Shown: positions 36,962 to 47,520, counted from the stretch's first letter. The stretch is 64,000 bases of DNA from Heterobilharzia americana (GCA_944470555.2 OX104127.1:25311661-25375660), one strand, 5' to 3'. The notes: generated from the letters alone by a model not told the origin. Translations and numbers: made by a program.

Positions 36962-37166
36962 TATTATTATAAATGTCATTAGTTGGCATCCACTTTACAT
37001 CGGACTTGTTTGACTCGACGGGTTATCACTTCCCACTTGATCTTTGGGATTACATCTCAGCAGTGCACACGGTTGAGGAAACCTATACTGGGAAGAAACT
37101 AGTGTCCATTGTTCCTAGGTTTTTAGTGGTTCACCAATTGATGTCATTTTGTGATGAATACACATT
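36962..37166 (+). repeat. H1 SINE, degenerate, plus orientation
   Basis: Body segment (tggcatccactttacatcgg) then the arm gtgcacacggttgagg ... agaaactagtgtccattgtt and the H1 end (gatgtcattttgtgatgaat). The hammerhead core is lost. It ends exactly where the large palindrome begins. Confidence 0.6.
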
Positions 37167-37223
37167 TCAAGTTGTTATTCATCGCAGACTGACATCAATT
37201 GGAGGAACAAAGGAAACCTGGGA

Positions 37224-37269
37224 GCACTGGATAGCTGTTTCGTCCTAGTATAGGACTCCTCAGCAATGC
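37224..37269 (-). ncRNA. Hammerhead ribozyme, core intact
   Basis: Minus strand: stem I gcattg/cagtgc (one G-U pair), core CTGAGGA, stem II GTCC/GGAC, GAAA and cleavage triplet ATC. The outer pair of stem III is C-A instead of C-G, so stem III is weaker than in the plus-strand partner. Core fully consensus. Confidence 0.75.
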
Positions 37270-37519
37270 GCGCCTACCACCACGCACCACAGAGATCGAA
37301 CCCGTGACCTTCCGGTTCCGCGGCCAGAGCATTACCATTGAGCCACTGGGTCAGAATCCAATGCTCCATATTGCCAACTTCTGTTAGCTCACTGTATAGT
37401 GCAACCAGAAGTTGGCAATATGAAGCATTGGATTCTGACCCAGTGGCTCGATGGTAGCGCACTGGCAGCGGAACTCGAAGGTCACGGGTTCGACCTCTGT
37501 AGGGCGGGGTCGTGGGTGC

Positions 37520-37565
37520 GCACTGCTGACGAGTCCCGTACTAGGACGAAACAGCTGTCCAGTGC
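37520..37565 (+). ncRNA. Hammerhead ribozyme, fully consensus
   Basis: Stem I gcactg (37520-37525) pairs with cagtgc (37560-37565). Core CTGACGA (37526-37532), stem II GTCC/GGAC with a seven-base loop (37533-37547), GAAA (37548-37551), very short stem III CAGCTG and cleavage after GTC at 37559. Every invariant base of the hammerhead core is present. The tiny self-complementary stem III is like that of the known schistosome hammerheads, which may work as dimers. Confidence 0.85.
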
Positions 37566-37621
37566 TCCCAGGTTTTCTTCGTTCCTCCAGCTGATGTCAG
37601 TCTACGATGAATAACAACTTG

Positions 37622-39050
37622 AACTATATTCAAATCTACACAATTCCCTCAGAATACACATTTCCCTATCCATATGCAACACGAAGAATAAAAACGCTAG
37701 CAGTTGTTCTAACGAGAACAACAAACAATTCACAGCATGAATTTACCTCCTATAGGGTGATGAATGATGAAACTAATCTCTATTTTATATTAATTTTATG
37801 TATTTTTTTCCATATTTCACCTTGGCATAGCAATAAAGTTGGCTGGGGTCAGAATTACACCCTGTTAGTAGATTTTAACTAGACGAATTAACGTTGAATT
37901 TTTTAGAATTATTGTTTAATGTCTATTCGACTGTAGATAATAAGCATTTACTATTTTCTAAAAGTAATAACTTATTAGTCATTCATCCGTTAATCACTGA
38001 ATGGTTGAAAATTTATTGAAAAGGTAAATAAAGCGAAAATGAATGAAATGAACTGAAACCAGTTGGCGTAGTTAACAATATACACACAGTCCATTTCCTT
38101 TCTATAACTTATTGAAAAGATGATGAAATGGGAGATGTGATTGTTTCATTAAACTATCAGTAAACGAAATAATGTCAAAATATTTAAATCAATAAAACGT
38201 CATGTGTTTTTATACAATTAAAATGAAGAACAGTTGTGCATCACTTATTCATCGGTTAGTTAGTCAAGAGAACTGAACTGTTTAAAACGTTTTGAGCTAC
38301 GGTTTTTATTAGTTGATCAATAGGGGGAGGGGATCAGTATGGATTCTGCCAAAATTAAGGAGTATTCTATTAATTTATGTTTGAAACCAGCAACGACAGG
38401 GTCTGCAGTACGGTGGTGTATCAAATGAGCTACGAGAAAAGCTTTCTATTTCACTGTATTCACTAAAGGTTTTACTCTCTACTGCCATGTGAATTCATGA
38501 GGTGTTACTTTCACTGTACTTGAATTAGAGAGAGGGGGGAATATCGTATTGATAATCAGTTTGACTGTCTGTGATAGCTGTAGTTTGGCAAACTACTATT
38601 GATATTGGGTAATGATTGAAGGTGAAATGAAAATATGAGCTACGAGAGGATTTGAACGAGTCTGCTAAAAGATAGCTATTTTGGATAGTCAACTTGATGA
38701 AATTTATGTTAGCTGTATTGAGTCAATGTTAATATGGACCCTCATGGAAGTGATATTTAGGTGAGTATTCTTTATGCAGTCCAATTTTGCGATGACATGC
38801 TTTTGAATTATCAGTATTACTCAGATTATTCAGAATATGTGTTGTAAAAATGAAATAAATCATCATGAGATGAAATACTTAATAGTAGTCAATAGGTAAA
38901 AAAGATCTTGCATTGCCTTCGAATTGCTCAAGCTGTCACTTTTCGATGAGTTCAAAAGAAGAAGATAATTACCAATTTATATTGCTCTTATAATTAGTGA
39001 TATTTCTGCATTTCACCTTTTCAAAAATATTCTTATCACATTAATTTTAT
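37622..39050. other. Intergenic DNA with a faint tRNA-like SINE trace (38590-38690)
   Basis: No coding signal. At 38600-38665 the order atgattgaaggtgaaatgaa, then ggatttgaacgagtc resembles the minus-strand SINE at 57030-57160. Confidence 0.4.
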
Positions 39051-39051
39051 T

Positions 39052-39160
39052 TTTAGGTAGTATTCATCGTAGACTGACATCAGTTGGAGAGGAATTAAAA
39101 AGTTAAGAGCACTGAATAGCTATTTCATCCCACTATGGGACTCCTTAACCTCGCCTGGTT
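39052..39160 (-). repeat. H1 SINE arm, partial
   Basis: Minus strand H1 end (tagtattcatcgtagactga plus catcagttgg) and a decayed hammerhead (ctgaatagctatttcatccc). The tRNA-like part is missing; the RTE element at 39165 follows at once and may have inserted here. Confidence 0.65.
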
Positions 39161-39347
39161 AACTAGTTTACTAGTTACTAGCCGGTCCTAAGCCCGAGTA
39201 AAGAGGGAAGATTGGGCATAGGGCTAGCAACCACACCCCGTAAAAAAAATCTAACCGCTAAGGAAACTTCAAAGCACAAACAAAATATTAAAAAAAATAA
39301 AAACAAAATTATTCCTCACTGGAATCGGAGAGGCGAAATGACACCAG

Positions 39348-40180
39348 TTGGTGAAAGCCTTCGGGAAGCCAGTTGGCCGATCTGTCTTCTCTCCCTCGAT
39401 GAAAGCGAAAGTAAACGTGGGGACATGGAATGTCCATACCATGTTTGAACTCAGCAAGGCAGCCCAGTCTGCAAACGAGATGAAGAGGTATCACATTGAA
39501 GTTCTAGGAATTTGCAATAGCAGATGGAATGGGAGTGGACTCTACAAACTGTCAACTGGAGAATCAATAATCTACTCCGATATTGTCACCCAGATGACAA
39601 CCACGAGCACAGCACACTGAGTTATGGAGTGGCTATCATGATGTCCCCAACAGCATCGAAGGCTCTCATGCAGTGGGAACCAATCTCCTCCTGCAGGATC
39701 ACGACAGCAATATTCAACTCAAAAGGAAGGAAGGTCACAATCATACAATGCTACGCCCCAAACCTACAAATAATGCAGAGCAAGAGAAAAAGGAGTAATT
39801 CCACAGACAACTTCAATCAACACTGAACAAGACCTCAGTTGGCGATATCAAAATTCATTCTAATAGGCAACATGAATGCCAAACTGGGAGGGGACAACAC
39901 GGGAAGAGAACTAACCATGGGTAGAGAGGTGCTAGGTGAAATGAATGAGAATGGAGAATTGTTTGCAGAATTCTGTGCATTCAACGATTTGGTTTAAGCA
40001 CAAGGATACCCACAAAGCGACATGGATTTCACCAGATGGACACACTACACTTAAAATCAGATCGACTTTATCTCAATCTCAAGAAAATGGAGAGGCAGTC
40101 AGCCTACTTGACACAAGGTCAAGAAGAGGAGCAGATGTAGGTTCAGACCACTCACTGTCTAGTGAAAGGAACCTTCCAAA
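39348..40180 (+). pseudogene. RTE endonuclease domain (R2), broken
   Basis: VNVGTWNVHTM (about 39415-39447) is the first APE block. VLGICNSRWNGSG follows (about 39502-39540); in the family this reads GI.E.RW, so the metal-binding Glu is Asn here. LSYGVAIMMS (39618-39650) and VTIIQCYAPN (39737-39765) match the next blocks, then IGNMNAKLGGDNTGRE (39861-39910; family GDMNAK, Asp changed to Asn) and KDTHKATWISPDG (about 40000-40040). At least three frame changes occur. The domain would have nicked target DNA. Confidence 0.75.
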
Positions 40181-40840
40181 TCAACTTAAAAGCCTTCAAG
40201 GAAGCTGGTGATAGACCTCAGTTCAAGTACAATACTCGGAAACTGAAGGACGAAACTACAAAGGAGATCTTCACGGCAGCCAGCCATCAAGACAAAATGG
40301 GAGATATCGAGGAACACCCGTGAAGAAACCTGTGTGGAAGAACACTGGAAGTCTTTGAGGGAGATGTGGAAAGAAACCTGCATAACCATGTTAAGAAGGA
40401 AGAAGAAAGAAGATAAGGAATGGATCTCGATGGATACATGGAAACTGAAAGAGGAGAGGAGGATGGTGAAGCAGAAGATAAACCGGTGCAAGGATAAACA
40501 ACGAGGAAAGGATCTGAGTACAATGTATAAAACACTACACTGGACAAAGAAGTAAAAAAGAGTGGGCGCAAAGAAAAAAACGCTTCTACGACGCATTGGC
40601 AAGTGAAGCAGAACAGGCTGCAGGTAAGAGAGACCTGACGACATTGTATCAAATAACCAGGTTGCTATCTGGGAAGAAATCAACGCAGACGAAGCCAAAA
40701 AAAAATGACGACGGAAATTTAATTACGAAAGAAGAGAAACAAAGGAAACGATGGGTTGACCACTTCAAGAAGCTCTTGAATAGACCACCACCTGCACTTC
40801 GTCCAGAAATACCACCTGCAGCCCAGCCGCTGAACTACAA

Positions 40841-41600
40841 GTGAACATAAATCCTCCAACAAAAGTGGAAGTCCTGAACGCCATGAAGCTACTGAAATGT
40901 GGGAAAGCAGCAGGACCAAATAAAAGTACCGCCGGATGCACTGAAAGCAGACGCGGACAGTGGACAACAGCAGACATGCTCACACCACACCACTATTGCA
41001 GAAGGTGTGGAAGGAAGAGAAGGTACCTGCCCATTGATTGGAAGAAGGGTTACCTTGTCAAACTCCCGAAGAAGGGAGACCTCGGTGTTTGCAAGTACTG
41101 GAGAGGAATCACTCTCCTGTCCACCCAGAGCAAGCAAAATATGAAGCCGCATCATCCTGGAGAGGCTAAAGGATGCACTGGATTCAAAACTACGACCGGA
41201 ATAGGCAGGCTTCAGTAAGTACAAATCATGTGCAGACCAAATTACAACGCTTCGCATCATCATAGAACAGGGTACAGAATGGCAGTCAACCCTCTACCTC
41301 AACTTCATCGACTTTGAGAAAGCTTTCGACAGCGTCGACTGAGAGGTAATTTGGAAGCTGCATATGAAGACGCCACATGCCAAGTAATTCACAATGGGAA
41401 GCTCAGTGATGCTTTTGAAGTAAAGACAAGAGTAGGACAAGGCTGTTTACTATCACCCATGATATTCCTGATTGAGGTGAAATGGATCATGCAGCAGACA
41501 ATAGTGGGGAGCGAGAAGAGGGGGAAACGCTGTCTGGACTGCGGAAGAGAACCTAGAAGACTTGGATTTCGCCGATGACTCGTGTCTCATATCACACAAA
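40841..41600 (+). pseudogene. RTE reverse transcriptase (R2), broken
   Basis: Blocks seen: PPTKVEVLNAMKLLKCGKAA (40853-40915), YLPIDWKKGYLVKLPKKGDL (41022-41082) with YWRGITLLS (about 41098-41125), LNFIDFEKAFDSVD (41300-41340, catalytic Asp kept), ATCQVIHNGKLSDAFEVKTR and VGQGCLLSPMIF (41375-41470), and DLDFADDSCLIS (41556-41592, DD pair kept). The catalytic residues survive, but stops (after FDSVD, and in the DFADD frame) and several frameshifts prevent a full protein. Confidence 0.8.
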
Positions 41601-42410
41601 CTCGAAGATCTACAGGCAAAAACTAACAACTTGGCAGAAGAAGCGAGACAGCGAACACGGGACTTCAAGTGAACGTAGAGAAGATAGAGGTGATGAAGAT
41701 ACCCAACAAACACCACCACCACCACCACGAACAACAACAACAACAAGCTCCAATCACCATCATCATTGGGAGAAACTTGAAGGAAGTAGCCTCTTTCAAC
41801 TACTCACTTAGGCAGCACTGTCTCAACTACAGGCGGCACAGGCACAGACGACAACGTCGAGGCCAGCCAGGATCGGAAAGACAGCAAGACAGGCGTTCAT
41901 TAACCTGAAAGTAGTGTGGAGATCTCCTCCACTGCACTCAGTATGTGGAACGATATCCATATTTTCAGCACTAACGTCAATCAAGTCAGTGCTTCTGTAT
42001 GGTTCAGAGACTTGGCGAGTTACGAAGGGCATTTCCAATAAACCCTAGACATTCATCAACAACTGTCTACTCTGGCTTGTTACTGAAGATCGGCTGACCG
42101 GAAAGAATGAGCAACAAGGGACTCTTGGAACGAACCAACCAAGAACCTATCACCCAACAGATATGTAGAAGGAAGTGGAGATGAATTGGACATACACTGA
42201 GAAGACTGACTGGGGACATCACGCATCAGGCAAGGTTGTTGAGTGGAACCCCGATGGGAAGCGATGAGTTGGGCGTCCGAGGTGGGGGTGACATGGAGGA
42301 GATCGTGAGAGGAGGAAATGAGAGGTTGTGGGCTGTTGTGGAGCCAGGTTGAAAAGATTTCAGAGAACATAGCGCATCGGAGACGTGGTACTTAAGCCCT
42401 ATGTTCCATT
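41600..42410 (+). pseudogene. RTE post-RT tail (R2) with in-frame His/Gln expansion
   Basis: VEKIEVMKIPNK is followed by six His codons (CAC) and an EQQQQQ run (41711-41750), then RNLKEVASFNYSLRQHC. Related members lack or shorten this run. The tail ends in LGTQGT before the (AAT)n tract. This section is nearly identical to 45134-45467 on the minus strand. Confidence 0.7.
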
Positions 42411-42426
42411 AGGAACCCAAGGGACA

Positions 42427-42450
42427 AATAATAATAATAATAATAATAAC

Positions 42451-42487
<37 letters not shown>
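42427..42487. repeat. (AAT)n microsatellite, RTE tail
   Basis: About twenty AAT repeats with one C change, at the 3' end of the RTE copy. Short microsatellite tails are typical for RTE elements. Confidence 0.9.
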
Positions 42488-42620
42488 GGACTTCTTACCT
42501 ATACGTCTCCCCCACCTCGCAGGGAATCGAACTCAAGACTACCAGGTTCCACGGTGAGCACGTTAACCACTCAGCCACTGGGTTACAGTTCAATGGTTCA
42601 TAGTTTTCTACTTTTGAATT
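42488..42620 (-). repeat. H1 SINE fragment, tRNA-like head
   Basis: Minus strand: ccagtggctgagtggttaac, an A-box-like segment, and ttgagttcgattccctgc, a B box. The hammerhead arm is absent beyond 42488, where the RTE tail stands. Confidence 0.65.
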
Positions 42621-42809
42621 CATCACTTGAACCTCTAAAACACTTACTGCTACCTTAAAAAGCTCACCATAAAATGTTTAAGTATTTGTTATAATCATTA
42701 TTTACTTATTTATTCAGGTTGTGTGCAGCTGATGAAAACCTATGAAGTAAAGTGATACCATCTTACTCGGCAAATGGTGTTTTTGGTATAATTGTTTCTA
42801 TACCATACC

Positions 42810-43115
42810 GTCGTTGATTGGAATGAACTGATCGGTCTCCATTGACATATGGGTTCCTGTGAGGATGCCTAGATATTACCCGTGCTCCAGTGATAGTAAT
42901 GCTGGATAGTGGCTAGCAATGTAATCCGTGATGAGCATTTCGTCTTATTTGCGACTCGTCAGTTGGATGTACCTGCTTCCCGGTGAGTGATGTTTTTCCC
43001 ACTGGGATTCGGACTCGGGAGCAATCGTCTCAAATACCAAAGTATTACCCACTACACCACCCAGCCGTGATAGCGACTTCTTGTGGATTCCACTGCTAGT
43101 TGCTATCCATCATTA
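42810..43115 (-). repeat. H2 (Sm-alpha-like) hammerhead SINE
   Basis: Minus strand: tRNA-like head with A box (tggtgtagtgggtaat) and B box (cgagtccgaatcc), then cactcaccgggaagcaggta and the hammerhead (42924-42968), and a long H2 end (to 42810) with ggcatcctcacaggaaccca. The short tandem end tggattccactgctag at 43090-43105 is repeated in inverted form near 42905-42928. Confidence 0.75.
42924..42968 (-). ncRNA. Hammerhead ribozyme, core intact (H2)
   Basis: Minus strand: core CTGACGA, stem II GTC/GAC with AT-rich loop, GAAA, stem III TGCTCA and cleavage triplet ATC, all consistent. Stem I has four pairs (ATCC/GGAT) and two mismatches next to the core, so folding may be weak. Confidence 0.65.
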
Positions 43116-43384
43116 CTAAAATGGTGTTTCTATTAAGTCATTCAGTATCAAAATAATTGAAGTCATAGAGAATATTCATGATATTTTATCAAGAATTAAA
43201 TTTCAATGGTTCAAAAAGTCATAACTCTCAGCCTTGACTCCAGTTTGAATTTCAAAACCTAAAATCACAATTTTAACGCGAAATTGTAAAGTCTAATCCA
43301 TACCTTGGTTCATCAGTTTAATCTTCTCAACACTGTACTACTTCATAAAAAAACATATATTTCCCCCGAAGTCAACTGGATGCA

Positions 43385-43765
43385 GGCAGTTGGCGAGAAG
43401 CCAAGAACCAACGTTTTGTGCTTTCTGGCACTCATCAGCGTGGCTTATCTGCACCCTTGAAGGAACTGATGTCCCTTGTGATACTCAGTTATCAGTCAAT
43501 GTACATGATCCAATCCAACAGGAGGTCAGTCTCTGTCCGGATGGCTTAGTGGTAAGATTTCCAACTGCAGCACTGGGTGACACGGGTTTGAAACTCAGGT
43601 AGAACATCTGTTCCGTAGCGGTTGCAGATAAGCTTTGGTGGCGAGTACCGAAAAGCACAAAGCCTAGGCCAAACAGGACTTCCTGCCGGTTGCCTAGATC
43701 CAGTTAACATATATCTCGGTGCACTGCGATGGTGACCCTCCTAGGCTGATGGCCACATTGTAAAA
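43385..43765. repeat. H3 SINE inverted pair with hammerhead-like arms
   Basis: Left arm (minus, about 43390-43465): agataagccacgctgatgag then tgccagaaagcacaaaac; core CTGATGA and stem II GTGC/GCAC are right, GAAA is AAAA. Right arm (plus, 43625-43665): agataagctttggtggcgag then taccgaaaagcacaaagcc, the same order in opposite direction. Between them is a tRNA-like centre with A box (ggcttagtggtaagat) and B box (ggtttgaaact) at 43540-43600. Confidence 0.6.
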
Positions 43766-44546
43766 TCATTGATAGGATTCGATTAGCAATTAGAACTAAA
43801 CAACACAAAGTTCGTTACGTTCCAGTGCTCAATCAATGTATACGTTTTTCTAGTTCTTCACTGGTCACTTTAATGACAATAGTTAACTTTAATTTACTGT
43901 TTTAAATGTTCGAAATCACATTGCTTATTTCTTACCTGAAAAACGAGTGTTATTATCTGTTTTCATGCAATAATGGCAATTCAAAGTTGAATATGTATAC
44001 ATGTACCGGTTTACCGAGTTAAGGTTCGATTCCGTGCCACGGCATTCGGCGGTTATTCTTGACAACTGCAAAACTAAAAAAGGAACTGATGTTCAGTAGT
44101 CTTTGGCTTTCAGCGGTTTCCTAGTTAGCATCGGTTTCTCATGAAAAACTGCCTTAATGTGGATTATTTCTCTATTGGTCAGTCAAGTAAGTGATACTTC
44201 AAAATGCGCATGAAGGAAGAGCTTTTGTGAGTGCGTCTGTTGATCAGATTAATGATCAGATCTCAGAGTAAATCAATATTAAGCAACGACTCGAATGCTC
44301 ACCAAAACTAATAAACGCTTATAAGGTGGGTATCAACGGAAGCTTTGAGGACAGGTACTGATTTACAATGCATAACTTTGTATTTTGGTGCATATCTATC
44401 TTTTGGTTTCTTTGAATATTGCAACCAGTGAAACTTAATTTCACTTTTCTTGTGTGATCATTAGATTTTGGCTATCTGCGCATAGCCTAAAAATTCACAC
44501 AACCAATTGAAACCCTTTGTTTCAACTTTAGGTGACCATCAAGATT
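43766..44546. other. Intergenic DNA, no gene
   Basis: AT-rich. A tRNA-type B box (ggttcgattcc, 44023-44033) suggests one more SINE fragment on the plus strand; nothing else is recognised. Confidence 0.4.
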
Positions 44547-45645
44547 GGCTGAAAGCTATTATTATTATTATTTGTCCTTTGGATTCCTAGTGGAACATAC
44601 CGCTTCAGTAGCACTTCTCCATCCCACTCTGTTCTCTACAATATTTTCAAACAGGCTCCACAACAGCCTAGAAGCTCTTATTTCTTCCTCACACCATCCC
44701 TTCCATGTCACCCTCGCCTTGGACGCCCAACTCATCGTTTCCCCTTTGGATTCCATCAGAGCGCCTGGCCTGGATTCACCTGGAGTGTGGTGTCCCGAAA
44801 TGGTCTTCTCAGTCTATGTCCAATCCAATCCATCTTCACTTTTTTCTGAATACTTGTTGGGTGATAGGTTCTTGGTTGGTCCGTTGTGGGGTAAGCCAGA
44901 GTTCCTTCTTGCTTATTCTTATTATTCTGGACATCTGATCTCCATCTTCGCTATCGAGTGAGCGTGGGAGGCAGCTGTTGATGTCATGCATATCTGTAGT
45001 TTGTTGGAAATGCCCTTCGTAACTCGCCAAGTCTCTGAACCATACAGAAGCACTGACTTGATTGACGTTAGTGCTGAAAATATGGATATCGTTCCACATA
45101 CTGAGTGCAGTGGAGGAGATCTCCACACTACTTTCAGGTTAATGAACGCCTGTCTTGCTGTCTTTCCGATCCTGGCTGGCCTCGACGTTGTCGTCTGTGC
45201 CTGTGCCGCCTGTAGTTGAGACAGTGCTGCCTAAGTGAGTAGTTGAAAGAGGCTACTTCCTTCAAGTTTCTCCCAATGATGATGGTGATTGGAGCTTGTT
45301 GTTGTTGTTGTTCGTGGTGGTGGTGGTGGTGTTTGTTGGGTATCTTCATCACCTCTATCTTCTCTACGTTCACTTGAAGTCCCGTGTTCGCTGTCTCGCT
45401 TCTTCTGCCAAGTTGTTAGTTTTTGCCTGTAGATCTTCGAGTTTGTGTGATATGAGACACGAGTCATCGGCGAAATCCAAGTCTTCTAGGTTCTCTTCCG
45501 CAGTCCAGACAGCGTTTCCCCCTCTTCTCGCTCCCCACTATTGTCTGCTGCATGATCCATTTCACCTCAATCAGGAATATCATGGGTGATAGTAAACAGC
45601 CTTGTCCTACTCTTGTCTTTACTTCAAAAGCACCATTGAGCAATT
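44547..45645 (-). mobile_element. SR2/RTE-like retrotransposon 3' part (R3), near-identical inverted copy of R2
   Basis: Minus strand from about 45645 (GKLSDAF-type RT segment, truncated) through DLDFADDSCLIS (about 45480-45450), the His/Gln expansion (45290-45335) and tail to the (AAT)n end at 44547-44575. The open frames at 45134-45373 and 45231-45467 encode exactly the same residues as 41669-41908 and 41575-41811. The copies differ more toward the 3' end (44560-45000). It is 5'-truncated. Confidence 0.85.
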
Positions 45646-46044
45646 TCTTTACTGACGCTACTATTATACAAGTGTTAGATTCATCCTACAGTCTGCCGTA
45701 TCCCTGGTAACTATCAGATTTCTCTGAAATATTTAGTGCGAAGAACTTTCGATATACAAAGTAGATACGTACAATAGGTGCATTAGATTTACTAAAAGTG
45801 TATCAATTAATATGCCCTGAAAAAAGATTAAATTCAAAAATAACTTGTGAAAATCACTAGTCAAAAGAATACAGTACAATAAACTGGATGGTTGTAGAAA
45901 GCTGTTGTATGAGATTAAGGGTTCGACAATTTCTGGGGACATACGATTTACTTTTCTGAGAAGAACCTTGGAGATATTTAATGGTGACTGTATTTGAATA
46001 TTATACTGATCTTAGTTATATTGTGTTCCCTCATGATTAACAAT
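45646..46044. other. Intergenic DNA, no supported feature
   Basis: AT-rich; no coding or repeat signal recognised. Confidence 0.4.
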
Positions 46045-46115
46045 CCAGCTGAGAGAACACAATGCAACCAAGACCATCCACCTAAGCTACAAATATTCTC
46101 TACTATTATATTGAT
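46045..46115 (-). repeat. Fragment of the Penelope-like terminal repeat
   Basis: The sequence agagaacacaatgcaaccaa then gaccatccacctaagctaca plus aatattct matches 54182-54232 at the inner end of the right inverted repeat of the Penelope-like element at 52915-54640. It is probably a solo end. Confidence 0.55.
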
Positions 46116-46121
46116 CTTGGT

Positions 46122-46240
46122 GGCTAGGAGTGGAATCCAGGATGTGTGTTTCCCCTGTTTGGACTCATCAGCTGGATGTACCTGCATCTCAGTGAGTGAT
46201 GTTGTTCCCACTGAGACTCGAACCGTGTACCCACCTCTTC
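46122..46240 (-). repeat. H2 hammerhead SINE, short
   Basis: Minus strand: B box (ggttcgagtctcagtggga), then gtacatccagctgatgagtc and a shortened stem II before GAAA (46132-46179). Stem I (ATCCAG/CTGGAT) and core CTGATGA are perfect; stem II lost its last bases (GGG for GGAC), and stem III is unpaired. Confidence 0.65.
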
Positions 46241-46584
46241 TTGTTCCTGAATTTCGACTGGAAGTTTCCCAAATACACACTGCGACTATTCAGTCCATTT
46301 CTAGCCCTACAATCGACCCAGCATTTCTCCTTGGAGTATTCTGTATTCACAACCTAATATTGACCTCTTAGCTAATTTAAGGCTCATTTGTTTGTTTGTT
46401 ATTACTATAAATCTGATGGTACAGGTACTGAAAATCATTCGTTGAAAAGAAAATTCACTCATATTGTCACAATATTTAGATAGAGATTTTGCACCCATAA
46501 TTTCGTTTACTCCCGTTACCAATTACCTGCATACATAACCTTCTTTTCTGTAACAATCCATGTATCTACTGTTATTGCTTGTAA

Positions 46585-46870
46585 GACACCGTCGTTGACT
46601 GGACCGAATTGATCAGTCTCTGTTGGCATATGGGCTCCTGTGCGGATGCTTCGATATTGCCTGTGTTTTGATTATAGTAATGATGGATAGTGGCTAGCAG
46701 TGGTGTAGTGGGTAACGCTCTGGCGTTTGAAACGATCGCTCCCGAGTCCGAGTCTCGGTGGGAACAAAATCACTCACTGGGAGGCAGGTACATCCAGCTG
46801 TCGAGTCTCAAATAGGACGAAATGAGCATCCTGGATTCCACTGCTAGCCACTGCCCATCATTACTATACA
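46585..46870 (+). repeat. H2 hammerhead SINE with short inverted left end
   Basis: A left segment (46665-46705, gatggatagtggctagcag) is an inverted copy of the right end (ctgctagccactgcccatca, 46841-46860). Between them: A box (tggtgtagtgggtaacgc), B box (cgagtccgagtctcg) and the hammerhead at 46792-46836. The upstream part 46585-46665 repeats the H2 end seen at 42840 and 61640. Confidence 0.7.
46792..46836 (+). ncRNA. Hammerhead ribozyme motif, one core change (H2)
   Basis: Stem I ATCCAG/CTGGAT perfect, core CTGTCGA (A changed to T against CTGANGA), stem II GTCT/GGAC, GAAA, stem III TGAGCA and cleavage triplet ATC. Likely inactive because of the core change. Confidence 0.65.
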
Positions 46871-47520
46871 TTATCCATGTATCTAATCAGATTATTATTA
46901 TTATTGATAAGTGCCTTTTCGCCGAAGAACTCTGTTTCATGATATTTGCAAATGTATGAAGTATCTAAAGTGACTTTTATAACTAATAAAAACTGGTAAA
47001 GGAAAACAATGGTCTGATTTAGTCAACTGATTCTTGAATGATAACGTTTCACTGAAGATAACTGACAAACAAAATTTTCATATCCATTTACAGAGTAATA
47101 AAGTCAAGATAATTGCTTCCTATCACATTGTGTCATTTCATTCATAGTAATTCAGTATACACCAACCACTTGTTACAGTAATCTCAGATTAAATCCAAGC
47201 TTTAGTTTTCATGAATTGCATTGATGTGTGAGTAGAATATGCTCATCAAGTTGTAATTCGCTATTGAATGGTTTTAAATGGTGAACCTAGCTTTTTACTT
47301 ATAAATACTTATCAAGAAGCTGTATGTGTACCCTTGACTACTCTGTAGCCAATAGCTTTTTCAGCTGAATTTAGTAACCTTGACTAATTGCGTAAAAGGT
47401 CAAACTGTCTCACAGGTGAATATCTGGCAGTAAGGTTTGCTTTCTAATATCATAGGCGGAAGGTACTTATTTCAGTAAAGTGTTCACAATAAATGTTATT
47501 CTATCGTATACATTTCCAAA

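Larger units (their letters stand above)
37168..37621. repeat. Large palindrome: two inverted H1 hammerhead SINEs
   Basis: The left arm 37168-37382 and the right arm 37407-37621 are inverted copies, about 85-90% identical by eye, around a 24-base loop (37383-37406). Each arm has, reading outward from the centre: agaagttggcaatatg, a tRNA-like unit with A box (tggctcaatggtaatgc) and B box (gggttcgatctc or gggttcgacctc), a hammerhead motif and the end gatgtcagtctacgatgaat plus aacaacttg. Open frames inside it (for example 37274-37462 and 37399-37614) follow from the palindrome and are not genes. Confidence 0.9.
39165..42490 (+). mobile_element. Nearly full-length SR2/RTE-like non-LTR retrotransposon (R2), inactive
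   Basis: From a 5' leader with gggcatagggctagcaacca (39215-39235) to an (AAT)n tail at 42427-42487, about 3.3 kb, the usual size for RTE elements with one ORF. Order: APE endonuclease (39395-40180), linker (40250-40850), RT (40841-41600), thumb and tail (41600-42410). The frame is broken many times, and key residues are changed, so it is not autonomous. Confidence 0.85.

Noticed and set aside
37274..37614. Open frames within the palindrome
   Set aside because: They follow from the SINE sequence and its inverted copy; both arms give mirror frames.
41453..41746. Valine-rich frame opposite the RTE tail, repeated at 45296-45589
   Set aside because: It is the antisense of the His/Gln expansion; identity reflects the duplicated RTE.
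42385..42603. Poly-asparagine protein frame
   Set aside because: Translation of the (AAT)n tail of the RTE element.
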